Shown here one piece after another: positions 11,031 through 20,935 of a DNA stretch of 64,000 nt. Both the position numbers and the translations under genes were made by a program. Each line of letters begins with the position of its first letter. Within the stretch, counting starts at the first letter, position 1. Under the pieces are notes generated by a model that saw only the letters and a program-made list of their open reading frames with translations, was not told the DNA's origin and ran no database searches. This DNA comes from Nansenia antarctica (Eukaryota; Chordata; Actinopteri; Argentiniformes; Microstomatidae), in contig OZ022340.1 in the NCBI GenBank assembly GCA_963989245.1, forward strand, positions 42,850,525-42,914,524. The letters run 5' to 3'.

Positions 11031-12330
11031 CAGTCTTACCTCCATCTCGGTCGTATTTTTCAGGTTTTCTGCCCGAAATGACATGCCCACAGTGAATATA
11101 GAATATCTCCACAATCACAAGGGCCTTCATAATGATCTTGGTATCAAATGAAAGCTAACACCTGTGGGTTGACTGTATAAGTGTCAGAATCCAAATATAT
11201 GTTACTGTGTCAGAGTAAATAGAGCTAGAACGTTGTGAAAAATCTCAAATTCACTCTCCGCCTAAAAAAATAACAGTTTTTAGAGTGAATATGTGACAGG
11301 GCATGGTTAAAAAGTCCTCAACTAGGGCAAACTCTTTTTTCTGTTTTTTCCGGATTATTAATGGGTAGATTGTAAGCTTTAAAATGATGTGTCATATGTT
11401 GAAATCTGAAACAAGTTGAAGAAGTTATGGATATTTTAATGCTGATCCCCTCCAAATCACCGTTTTGAGAAAACCAAGGTCAAAGTCTTCAGAGAGTTTT
11501 TTCACAGAGGTAATGGGTGGGAACAATAGCTGGTTAACTCCACCCCAACCACTCCCTCAAGACAACCACTCCCTCAAGACAACCACTCCCCCATTACACT
11601 ACCTGTCATTATCTACCTGTCATCTGTCAGTGGGGTTGTCAGCTAACCCTCAGGAAACAAACTTGCATGTTTAAATTGCTGAATAATTATAATAATAATA
11701 ATAATTCAGGATTCATGATTTTTGTATTGCCATGTGTGCCAAAAGTTTATTACATCCCATTATACAAGTACAAGAGAGTAACATTGTTATGGCTTCAGTT
11801 CCAGTCGACATTGCAGCAGCAAGAAAAAACTACATGGCAATATTTATATATTTTAAATCAAATCAAATAAAGTTTTCTTTGTATAGCGCATTTCTCACAA
11901 AATGTGACCCAATGCACTTCACAGAGAGCAAAGAAGATTAACAACTAAGATGGACATCAAAACCACATGATGACAGAACACGCAAGCAGGGAAGGGCGAA
12001 AAACCTGTACACTGTGCATCCAGGAAAATTCCCTTGCAGCCCTCTACTCATAGAGCGACTACCTCCAGTTTGCTTATCAGCGTACACACTGTCCACAAGT
12101 CAATAAAGTAATTTCTTCGTCGTCGGAACTGCCGGACAATTCATGGTCCAGAGCGGGACACAGATCCTGGTGCAGGTCCTGGTACAGCCTGGTGCAGGTC
12201 CTGGTACTGGTCCAGGTGCCGCTGACAGCTATCCTCACCCAGGGAACAGGAAACAATAAGACAAGATACAATTGACCAATATGATAATGAGATTACCGGT
12301 ACATTAAATTCAACTTCATTTTAAATGAAG
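11031..12330. other. Unassigned, with a LINE-tail-like patch
   Basis: No gene seen. Near 11866-11930 the sequence resembles a fish LINE/SINE 3' tail in reverse (ATAAAGTTTTCTTTGTATAG followed by GCGCATTTC). A short CTGGTGCAGGTCCTGG-type tandem repeat lies near 12170-12210. Confidence 0.4.
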
Positions 12331-12750
12331 CTTTATTTATATAGTGCCTTTCGTACATGAAATGCAACTCAAAGTGCCCAGTTTTTCTGAAGTCCACAAT
12401 GATCTCTTTGGTGTTGAGGGCCAGGTTGTTGTCAGCGCACCACGCCACCAGATGTTCAACCATGGTGTCATCTGCAAACTTGATGATGGAGTTAGAGCCA
12501 TGTATCGGCATGCAGTTGTCGGTGAAGAGGGAGTAGAGGAGGGGACTCAGCACGCAGCCTTGAGGCACGCCGGTGTTCAGGGTCAAGGTGGAGGTGGAGT
12601 GGTTGTCCAACTTGATGAGCTGGGGTCTGTTGGTCAGGAAGTCTAGGATCCAGTTGCAGAGGGAGGTGCTGAAACCACGGTCTCTGAGTTTGGTGACCAG
12701 CTTGGAGGGGATGATGGTGTTGAAAGCTGAAATCAATGAACAGCCTAGCA
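12330..12750 (-). pseudogene. Rex1/Babar-like LINE RT fragment
   Basis: The minus strand encodes SAFNTIIPSKLVTKLRDRGF, a TGVPQGCVLSPLLYSLF block and IKFADDT, then WCADNNLALN and VDFRKT, in the style of fish Rex1/CR1-like elements. The segment between FADDT and the WC motif is shortened, and the C-terminus is lost where an L2-like tail (12330-12375) follows. It lies just downstream of the last exon of the DUF7869-type gene. Confidence 0.7.
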
Positions 12751-12785
12751 TAATAGAAAAGTAAAAAATAATAATGTGTATGCAT

Positions 12786-15408
12786 CTAATGGGACTCTGG
12801 TGGAGGGCATGTGATGTTTTGTGCCTCATCTGCACAGAATTCTCTGATCTTCTCAAAGAGATATTTCTGTCTGGCCATGTCCAGTCCAGGTGGGGCTTGC
12901 ACAGGAAGACCATCTATGGGGGGATGGACATCAGCGTTGCGCAGAAGCTGAAACTCGATGGCTTCGGCATCAACATGTTCAGAGGCTACAACTACACCAG
13001 GTCTTTGGACATCAAAGCTGTAATGAAATAGAAGCAAGACAGTACATTTAAAATTATTGTCCATTGTTACCAAAAACACAATTTTTACGAAATACTCATA
13101 AAATAGAATTTCTAATACAGTGACAATGATAAATACCTGAAGTGCTGGTAACTCTTAATATTTGGGAGCACTCGGAAGTAGCCACGGAGATGCTTATGCC
13201 AGTCGAAGCTTTCAACACACACTGTGCCATCCTCCAGTCCTACAATCTGGGGGATGTTCACTTGCTTTACAGGAGAGCTGTCTCTCACAACCATGGCAAT
13301 ATCTGACAGTGTGTCCACTCTTGTCTTTCGAAAGCACTGCTTGATCAGTCCAAAGCACCAGTCAGGGCCAAACTTTGTGTGGCCTGCAATCAGGAAGTGG
13401 AGGCCCAGCTTCAGGTGAAGCTTGTGAATAGTACGCCAGGCACAGTACCATAGCACATAATTGTTCTTATTTTGCCCACTGCAGTTATCACAATGAAGGT
13501 CGATGTTTGTTTCTCCGACTCCATAGTTATTGAAGAAGTGATTGATGTACTTGATGATGGCATTGCTGCCTTTACTTGATGACATCCCTTCATCAATTAG
13601 GTAATGTACTTGCTTAGGCATGCCTTCACACGAGACACCAAAAAGGCCACACTTGCGTGGAGTCAAAAAATACATGGGCCCAGGCTGATGAGGGTCAGTA
13701 GGAAAGTGCACCTAAGAGAGAAGGAGAGATTAGATACATAAAAAATCAACATCTGCCTACTTAGGCAGTAGTAGTGTGTTTTGGTACACCAAATCAGAAG
13801 TGTCATAGGATGAACTTATTCTCACCTGTTGTGCAAAATCAAAACTGTAGTGCATTGTGATCTGCTTGCTTGCAGGCCTGGAGGTGCCTAGAGACAGATC
13901 CAAATCTTCACAGGTCCTGGCACAGGCAGCATTCATGCGCTGGTATAGAGAACGCTCCTTCGCAACAAGGTCAAGATGCTGTTGCTGCTTTTTCATCTGG
14001 GCTGATTTCACCTCGTCAGGCAGATTGGCAGTTCGCCGCAGCTGATAGTTGTTTTTCTGGCACTGCCAGCACAGATCTGTGCGGGGTTTGGTGCTGGTTA
14101 TCTGTGGCAGCAATGACTTCCACAGTGTTCGGAAGCTGCCCTTTCCAACAACACGCTCGCCTGCAAATACATCATTTTTATGAGTAGGAGATTAAATACA
14201 TTACCGTTCATTACAAAAGCATTTCATTTTTCTATTACACTTCAGAACATGAGTGTTATACACAACTTTTACACATACCAAGCTTTTCCACAGCAACTTT
14301 GTAGAGACGCCAAACAGAGGCTTTGGTGACATTAGTTGGCAGCAACTTTGCACTCAAGTCTCTGTGACCAGGGTGCCTGCCAGGGAGGACAATGGCTTGG
14401 TCTTCGGCAAAGTTCATGATGAACGCCACCACTCTTTTGATGTCCTCAGTGTTGAGGAATTTTTTGTTTGTTTGCTCACGTTTCTTCCTCTGGCGTGGTA
14501 CTGCACCATTCTCCTCGTAGGACTGGGCAATGGATTGCAGAAGGTTTTTGCTGATCCTGAAAAAAACTGTTGTTAATAGGTGCTAAGAGGTGCTAATCTG
14601 ATTGATGAATGCTGTCCTACCCCAACACACACACACACATAGCCTACCAGTGGCGGCTGGCCGATAGAGGGCGCTGGGGCGCCGCCCCCACCTTCACTTC
14701 CTAGTTGCGATTTGTAAAAGTTTTTTTTTTAAATAAACATTGTTTATTCACAAAATGCGGCTGATATTCTGTCGGCGCCTATCAGCATTCATTAAAAATC
14801 CTACAATACAATAAACATTTTATCTGTGTGTGTGTAAAATTCACTGTTAAAATACATAGGGGGAGGAGTCGGGTCGCCGATCGAATGCAAGTCTATCGCA
14901 GGCCAAATACTTTTTGCTTACACGTGAGCTGTAGCAGCGCTCCAATTGGCTGTCTCTATTTCTCGGCCGGGGCGCAAAAAGTTGCGTCCTGAATATCCGG
15001 TTGTAATAGCAGACAATGCATTATGCTGAGGACTTCCGACTTCCGGGCTTCCGGACTTCCGGGCTTCCGGACTGCTCTCCTAACAAATTAAGTTGTTTAC
15101 AATGTAAGGAGGATTTATTTCTGTAAACAAATTGAACAAATGGATTAGAAGGAGGCATCTTTTGTTCCCAACTTGAGGATATTGCAACTGGACCTATTAC
15201 CGAAGTCAAACTTCGTTTGTGGTCGCAATCTCCGCACCGGCTGTTAGGCTGCTACTGTTGGTGTTTTGCGAAGCCAGAATACACAAACTCGACACAAAGG
15301 TAAGAGCTAAGATAAAAGCTACTTCAAACATTTAGTAATATCGTCAGCATGGTACGTTTTCTAATGTCGTCTTTTCGCTTGTTTGTTTATGTATTCACCC
15401 AGCACACG

Positions 15409-15440
<32 letters not shown>

Positions 15441-17310
15441 CGCACACACGCACACACGCACACACGCACACACGCACACACGCACACACACACACTCACA
15501 CTCACACTCACACACTCACTAGAGGGGATGAAGAGGTCTGTACAGGGGGGTAGAGGGGATGAAGAGGTCTGTACAGGGGGTAGAGAGGATGGAGAGGTCT
15601 GTAGAGGTGGGTAAGAGGGGATGAAGAGGTCTGTAGAGGTGGGTAGAGGGGATGAAGAGGTCTGTACAGGGGGGTAGAGGGGATGAAGAGGTCTGTAGAG
15701 GTGGGTAGAGGGGATGAAGAGGTCTGTACAGGGGGGTAGAGGGGATGAAGAGGTCTGTGCAGGGGGTAGAGGGGATGGAGAGGTCTGTAGAGGTGGGTAG
15801 AGGGGATGAAGAGGTCTGTAGAGGTGGGTAGAGGGGATGAAGAGGTCCGTACAGGGGGGTAGAGGGGATGAAGAGGTCTGTAGAGGTGGGTAGAGGGGAT
15901 GAAGAGGTCTGTACAGGGGGGTAGAGGGGATGAAGAGGTCTGTACAGGGGGTAGAGGGGATGGAGAGGTCTGTAGGGGTGGGTAGAGGGGATGGAGAGGT
16001 CTGTACAGGGGGGTAGAGGGGATGAAGAGGTCTGTACAGGGGGTAGAGGGGATGGAGAGGTCTGTAGAGGTGGGTAGAGGGGATGAAGAGGTCTGTAGAG
16101 GTGGGTAGAGGGGATGAAGAGGTCTGTACAGGGGGGTAGAGGGGATGAAGAGGTCTGTAGAGGTGGGTAGAGGGGATGAAGAGGTCTGTACAGGGGGGTA
16201 GAGGGGATGAAGAGGTCTGTAGAGGTGGGTAGAGGGGATGAAGAGGTCTGTACAGGGGGGTCGAGGGGATGAAGAGGTCTGTACAGGGGGGTAGAGGGGA
16301 TGGCGAGGTCTGTACAGGGGGGTAGAGCTATTCTCATGCAGAGAATAAAATCGACTGTAAATCCAGATTTTAAAGTTGATATTCTTCCCCGTGGAGCATG
16401 CCCCCGTAACCTGTGCCCCACCCAGTGCCCCACTGGTGCATGGATACTGTACAGTATTTAGTAGGTCTGCAACAAATGTATTTATTCATTTTTGGCAACC
16501 TATTTCTTCCTCCCGACATCTATTAGTTTCGTAGAATTCAAAGTATAGGGGAGTCATAGTTGTGGTGAACACACAGTTTCAGTGGTTTGATAGCTGATGC
16601 AAACAAAAACTATCTACCTTACTCACAAAACAAATAACTGTTTGGCTATCCAAACAGGTTAGGCTAGGTTACGCTAGCCTACTAAACAACACATGTAACT
16701 CATTAAAACTTACCCAAGAACAAAGCAGACGGTTTGTCTGCAGACGACTGTGCCATGAATAGTGTAGCTTGTTCGCCGAAAGCGTCGTTTAGTGGAAACC
16801 TGTTTTGTGCATTGTGTCATTTCTGAATCCTTCGAAGATGTCAGTATAAAACGAGCATGTCTTTGTTGTCGGTTGACAACGACGCTGTGTTAATTCTGGT
16901 ACTATATATAAATTCTGGAGACAGCCTTTGACTGCAAGAGGCAGCCTGTTGTTGGGACTCCACTTTCCGTCTCTGCTGGCACTTGCAATCAAAATTGATT
17001 ATTTTATCCATTTCTTTTTTGTAATCGGCGTCTACTGTTATAGCATCTACTGACCATAAAACCTTTTCGATGCTCACAGCCACAGTGCCACAGTCGTCTT
17101 GTGCCTCCTCGTCAGAACTGATGTTCAGGTCAATATCAGAAATTCCGTCGTCTTCTTCATCATCTTCGTCATCTTCCGATTCCGAGTTCCCGGAATGGGA
17201 GTTATGCATGTAGTCCAAAATGAATGAGTTCATTAATTGGCCACTATTCATTATTTCTACCGGCTTCAGAAATTCGGTTGATAGCGTTAGCTAGAGCGTC
17301 CGCATCCATC
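12786..17310 (-). CDS. Five-exon DUF7869-type transposase-like gene, with two probable frameshifts
   Basis: Exons, read on the minus strand: 17310 or 17251 to 16714, 14556-14279, 14160-13826, 13711-13137 and 13017-12786. All introns have GT/AG ends (for example GTAAGT at 16713, TTTCAG before 14556, GTGAG at 13825), and the phases join without a stop. Exon 1 is acidic (Asp/Glu runs) with a C-x-C motif; exon 3 has LCWQC; exon 4 holds LHCDNCSGQNKNN and HTKFGPDWCFG. These match a domain I recall as DUF7869, frequent in repetitive fish genes and thought to be transposase-related. Two indels are suspected in exon 1: near 17250, where a frame starting at 17310 should join the 17251 frame, and near 16853, where DNKDMLVL should continue as SEMTQCTKQ in another frame. 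Function unknown. Either a domesticated gene or a decaying transposon. Confidence 0.6.
14640..14700 (+). repeat. hAT-like end (CAGTGGCGGCTGG) in intron 1
   Basis: CAGTGGCGGCTGG near 14648 is the style of terminal repeat seen in fish hAT elements. No matching opposite end was found nearby, so this is a solitary or decayed end. Confidence 0.35.
15020..15075 (+). repeat. Short tandem repeat, (CTTCCGGA/GCTTCCGG)n
   Basis: CTTCCGACTTCCGGGCTTCC and close variants repeat about five times, with ETS-like GGAA cores on the other strand. It lies within intron 1. Confidence 0.6.
15403..15518 (+). repeat. (CA)n microsatellite with CACG variants
   Basis: A pure then interrupted CA repeat, with CGCACACA units and finally CTCACA units, leads directly into the minisatellite. 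Confidence 0.9.
15519..16326 (+). repeat. 31-bp minisatellite, about 26 copies
   Basis: The unit reads AGAGGGGATGAAGAGGTCTG followed by TACAGGGGGGT or TAGAGGTGGGT, with 29-31 bp length variants. One strand is almost pure purine plus T, with frequent GGGG runs. The minus strand stays open for 304 codons as a Leu/Tyr/Pro repeat, which is a by-product of the repeat. It lies in intron 1 of the DUF7869-type gene. Confidence 0.95.
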
Positions 17311-18010
17311 TTGTAAATTTGTCAACAGGTCCAGACGCACATGGCTACTTAAATACAGCTGGAGTGGGCGTGGCTACACACACTGCCACACGAATACGAA
17401 TAATACCCGACTTTGCGAACTAAATGTAGGTATTTAGTGAATGTAAAACTGTTGGATATGATATCGAGTGGGTTCTTCATCGCTTCGTTTGTCGTCCTAT
17501 GCCAAAAACCGGAAAACACATCTTTTCACAACAAGACTTGTTTGGCTCGATTGTGAGCTTTTACAATTGCTGAGATGGGGACCTATTAATGAAACCCTGT
17601 CACAATTATCAGCTTGTAAACCTGACTGAATAAGCCCAAATCATCTAGGAATCAGTACTCCAGGGTCTGATGAGTACTTGTGCCAAATTAGATGCTAGTA
17701 ATGCTAGTAATTGATTGATTGATTGAAAACTTTATTAGAAGATTTGCAGAAGTAGGTACATGAAAGTACATATTACATACAAGGTCAGCTAACAGGATAA
17801 AAACCCAAGAAAGCCACTGGCTTATTTCAATTGGGGTCCTTGATTCTCAATTCATCGTTAATGCAACTTTGTACCTGTTTTAGTACAGGTATATTTAGGC
17901 TGACAACCAAATTGTGCCATTTGGAGACATGTTGTCACCATCAGTGTATCAGACTTTCTCATGTATCAAGACTGTAAAATGTATTATATTTCATTGACCT
18001 ATCACTATAG
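17311..18010. other. Upstream region of the DUF7869-type gene, with a LINE tail
   Basis: No coding sequence is seen. Near 17708-17745, (ATTG)n followed by AAAACTTTATTAGAAG is, in reverse, a LINE 3' tail ending in AATAAAGTTTTCAATCAATC. The young ERV is inserted at 18011-18014. Confidence 0.5.
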
Positions 18011-18014
18011 GTAT

Positions 18015-18368
18015 TGTTGTGTATTTCTTATTGGCTATGAATCAAAGAACAGATATTGAGTTTAAGACAATTTAATCAGTTACAGGCAGATATATACATT
18101 ACGTCTGTTCCCCGTGGACCTGGGCTGGAAAGAGGCCGCTTTCTCCCTTCCTGGCTGGTTTCCTCCAGTCCCCTAGATCCCTGCCCTCTTATGCAAATAC
18201 AGTCACAGGTCATAGCCTATCACCTTATCTAGATGGTCATGAGGGCCGTCCCCTGTGATGTCACTGTGATGTCACCCTTCCGGGTGCCCGCTGGTGCAAA
18301 CATGAAGGCTACAGAATAGCATGACCCCCTATCATACTATCTATGCATGTGTGTGGAAATATACGACA
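18015..18368 (-). repeat. ERV 3' LTR (copy 2)
   Basis: TG...CA ends. The octamer ATGCAAAT lies at 18191-18198. A perfect tandem duplication of TGTGATGTCAC (18254-18264, 18265-18275) forms two CRE/ATF-like sites; the related LTR at 3421 has only one. The transcription direction is leftwards, towards the DUF7869-type gene whose start lies about 0.7 kb away. Confidence 0.95.
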
Positions 18369-18380
18369 CATCCCCCCTCG
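18369..18380 (-). other. Polypurine tract of the ERV
   Basis: On the minus strand CGAGGGGGGATG directly precedes the 3' LTR, the position and composition expected of the plus-strand primer of a retrovirus. Confidence 0.8.
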
Positions 18381-19019
18381 GACCACCCAGAGGGTGTTCC
18401 GAAACTAAACGACCACAAAACAAAAACAAAAACACAAAACCCCACAAACCATCCCAAAAAAAAAAAAAAAAAAGAAAAATTTAAAATTAAAAAATAAACA
18501 ACAACAAACAGAAAAACTACACCAACACACAACACAAGAAGCACAATAACACAGACCAACCCAGGACCAGTATTAGGAACCAAAGATATTATAAACAAAA
18601 AATAGAAAACAACCAATAATAAAAAGAATCTTGAAAATAACAATCACAATTAAACTAAACACAGTTCATCATGCACAAATCAATACAGAAACTTCCAACG
18701 ACCGATGTTTCCTTTGTCCTTGAAGCGTCAGGGTCAGAGGTTACTAGCACTTGTACCCAGTTGGAGAACAGCCTTTACCGCTGTCTCAGATTGATAACAC
18801 TTTCATAGTCAGGAGCTTCCATTTTCTTCGTTGCGTTAGGAACAGAACCTCTTTCCTATCTTTGCATAACCACTACATCACTTCTCAACTGACATCAATC
18901 ACATACGATATGGAAATAAACAAACAATACACAAATAATGACATTCAGTTATCATAACACATAATTCCCCAACAGTAAGCACAGGACAAAGGGAATGCAT
19001 TAATGCATAGATCTTCACC
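18381..19019 (-). other. ERV 3' untranslated stretch, T-rich on the sense strand
   Basis: A-rich on the plus strand with an 18-base A-run near 18456-18473. A 100-codon frame at 18341-18643 encodes only Phe/Val/Leu low-complexity sequence and overlaps the LTR, so I do not treat it as a gene. No env is recognised. Confidence 0.6.
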
Positions 19020-20915
19020 TCAGGTGAGGACTAGTCTTCTGAAAAGTTCATTAACGTGGACTGAGTGACTGATTTTCCAAAAACAGTCAATGAGGCCCTG
19101 CCTCCTAAGAAAGTCAAAAATCATGTCTGCTATAATAGGTGCTCCTATCTTAGCAAAATAAGTTTCCCATGCCCCTAAGACCGTTTCCAGCCATGCTATC
19201 ATCTGCTGTCCATTCCCGTCGTTCCCTTTGATCTTCTGCTTCACTACCCTATTCATAGTCTTCAATCTTTTCCTAACTGGTCGTCGTCCGTCAGTGTCAT
19301 TGAGGTTCAGGCAGCCGCCTGGTCCCCTCCCACGCTGATCAAGGTCTGGGGAGTCGCCCTCAGCATCATCTGAAGCATGGTGCAGGCACTCGCCAGCATC
19401 CCCAGTAGCACAGGTGTCCAGGCTTTGGACACTCCCAGGCTGGACCTCCAGACTGTCAACACTCTCTGCTTCGTTGGTTTCTGGTTCATTGGCATCTGGA
19501 CAGCTTTCCACTGTCCCCTCGGTTTCAGGCACTGCCGGTAATGTCACTGGCTGTAACGCTGGCATTGCCACTGGCTCTGGCAACACCACAGCATCTCGTC
19601 GTAGCTCCTCCTTCTCAGGTTCTCTGGGGACCTCGGCACCTGTTGGCACAACATCCTGCCTACTCTGTACATCCACCCCCCTGTCCACCACCCGTGGCCC
19701 TATTGGGGTAGGGATATGCCCAGACACCACTGGTGTACCCACTCTGATGTTGTTTCTCCAACAGACCCCACATTGACCTAAAGCATGGTCAATCTGTTCC
19801 ATCAAATATGGACTCCAAAACCCATATTCCTTGGTGATCTTGCGTCTTACCTCCCCCCTAGCCACATGTGCTAATCCATGAGCTTCCCGTATTAACATGC
19901 CTATTAAATCTGAGGGTGCTACAACCAACCCCTCATGATTCCTCCATAGACCTGTGTCATCCTGACTTGCCCCCCTTGCTAGCCAAACGTTCTTGTCTAA
20001 CGTAGTTACTCTACTCTGTAACATCAATAAATCCTCAAGTGCGACCATGCCCTGTAATTGCTTTTCATGTGTGACCAGAAGACCTTTACCTGCCTTGTCT
20101 GCTCCTGTAATGGCTTTGGCTGCATCTTCTGCAGCCCTGTTACCTTGTGTGACATGTGATGAGTCAGACCTGTGTGTGGCACACTTCACTATGGCTAATT
20201 CCTTTGGCTTCATCATGGCTTGTAACAGCTTCATGATCTGTGCGTGATGCTGTATAGGCGTACCATCAGTTCTCTTAAAACCCCGCCCCCTCCATACAGC
20301 TCCATTAAAATGACAAACATTATGTGCATAGGCAGAGTCGGTGTACACTGTCACTCTCCGTCCGGTTCCCAAGTTGCATGCTTCTGTGAGGGCAATCAAT
20401 TCAGCCAACTGAGCTGAGCAAGGCTGAGGAACTGCCTCAGCCTGTTCTACAATAAACTTTGAATTCTGTGCTTTAACTAAGGAATACCCAGCGCACAAAG
20501 TTTCTCCTACCCCGTAACAAGACCCATCAACCCAATATTCTATATCAGCTCCCTTTAAAGGCAAAGCTTGTAGGTCTGTTCTATGCTTAATCACTCTGGC
20601 TGTCGATGGAATCTGAACACCGGATGGCACCGTCACCTGACAGCCGTCAGGTGTGCATTTTACTGTACAGTTCAATTGGCATAGAGCATCTCTCCCTAGC
20701 AGCCCTGTTGGCGTGTGTTCTGACACAAGTGTTGACAGAGTTGCTCTCTGTCCCTTGTACTCTAAGTCTACAAGCTCAGTTGTAGGAATCAGCTGTTTAA
20801 TTCCCTCAAATCCGATTGTCTTCACATATTCTCTAGACATAGGGAGGTGCGTGGCGCCTTCAGGCTTCTGTGTCACCACCAGCTGGCACCTCCCACTCGG
20901 ATCTTCCGGGCACCC
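19020..20915 (-). CDS. pol: ERV defective Pol: protease remnant - RNase H - integrase zinc finger, no RT
   Basis: The frame opens directly after the gag UAG and is in the gag frame. Counting from the first GTG (20879): residues ~8-70 resemble the latter part of a retroviral aspartic protease, with LLGRDAL at 60-66, but the Asp-Ser/Thr-Gly active site is not present; the position before ATH reads PEG. Residues ~110-265 are RNase H with VDGSC (Asp118), an AELIALTEA block, VYTDSAYA (Asp181) and a GNRAAEDAA block, so the acidic catalytic residues are retained. Residues 334-373 form the integrase HHCC finger (H-x3-H ... C-x2-C). The RT palm and the integrase DDE core are absent. About 230 acidic then basic residues of unknown origin follow to the stop. 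The frame is fully open. Confidence 0.85.
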   Translation of the reverse strand, partial: GCPEDPSGRCQLVVTQKPEGATHLPMSREYVKTIGFEGIKQLIPTTELVDLEYKGQRATLSTLVSEHTPTGLLGRDALCQLNCTVKCTPDGCQVTVPSGVQIPSTARVIKHRTDLQALPLKGADIEYWVDGSCYGVGETLCAGYSLVKAQNSKFIVEQAEAVPQPCSAQLAELIALTEACNLGTGRRVTVYTDSAYAHNVCHFNGAVWRGRGFKRTDGTPIQHHAQIMKLLQAMMKPKELAIVKCATHRSDSSHVTQGNRAAEDAAKAITGADKAGKGLLVTHEKQLQGMVALEDLLMLQSRVTTLDKNVWLARGASQDDTGLWRNHEGLVVAPSDLIGMLIREAHGLAHVARGEVRRKITKEYGFWSPYLMEQIDHALGQCGVCWRNNIRVGTPVVSGHIPTPIGPRVVDRGVDVQSRQDVVPTGAEVPREPEKEELRRDAVVLPEPVAMPALQPVTLPAVPETEGTVESCPDANEPETNEAESVDSLEVQPGSVQSLDTCATGDAGECLHHASDDAEGDSPDLDQRGRGPGGCLNLNDTDGRRPVRKRLKTMNRVVKQKIKGNDGNGQQMIAWLETVLGAWETYFAKIGAPIIADMIFDFLRRQGLIDCFWKISHSVHVNELFRRLVLT

Positions 20916-20935
20916 CTATAGGCCAGCTGCTGGGC
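20908..20935 (-). promoter_or_regulatory. gag-pol UAG suppression site
   Basis: Gag ends at UAG (20918-20916) followed by GGG, and pol continues in the same frame with no further stop. This is the arrangement of gammaretrovirus-like elements, where UAG readthrough yields Gag-Pol. GC-rich sequence follows, but I could not prove a pseudoknot. Confidence 0.7.

Noticed and set aside
15519..16433. 304-codon minus-strand ORF rich in Leu, Tyr and Pro
   Set aside because: It is the minisatellite read in a frame that happens to lack stops; the unit is 29-31 bp, so the frame changes without losing openness. No start context, no family.
18341..18643. Hydrophobic 100-codon frame resembling an env transmembrane part
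   Set aside because: Phe/Val/Leu low complexity from a T-rich stretch and overlapping the LTR; no cysteine pattern or fusion peptide that would support env.
19020..19500. C-terminal end of the ERV pol frame as an env remnant
   Set aside because: A weak hydrophobic stretch only; no disulfide motif or immunosuppressive-domain-like block was recognised, so the origin is left open.
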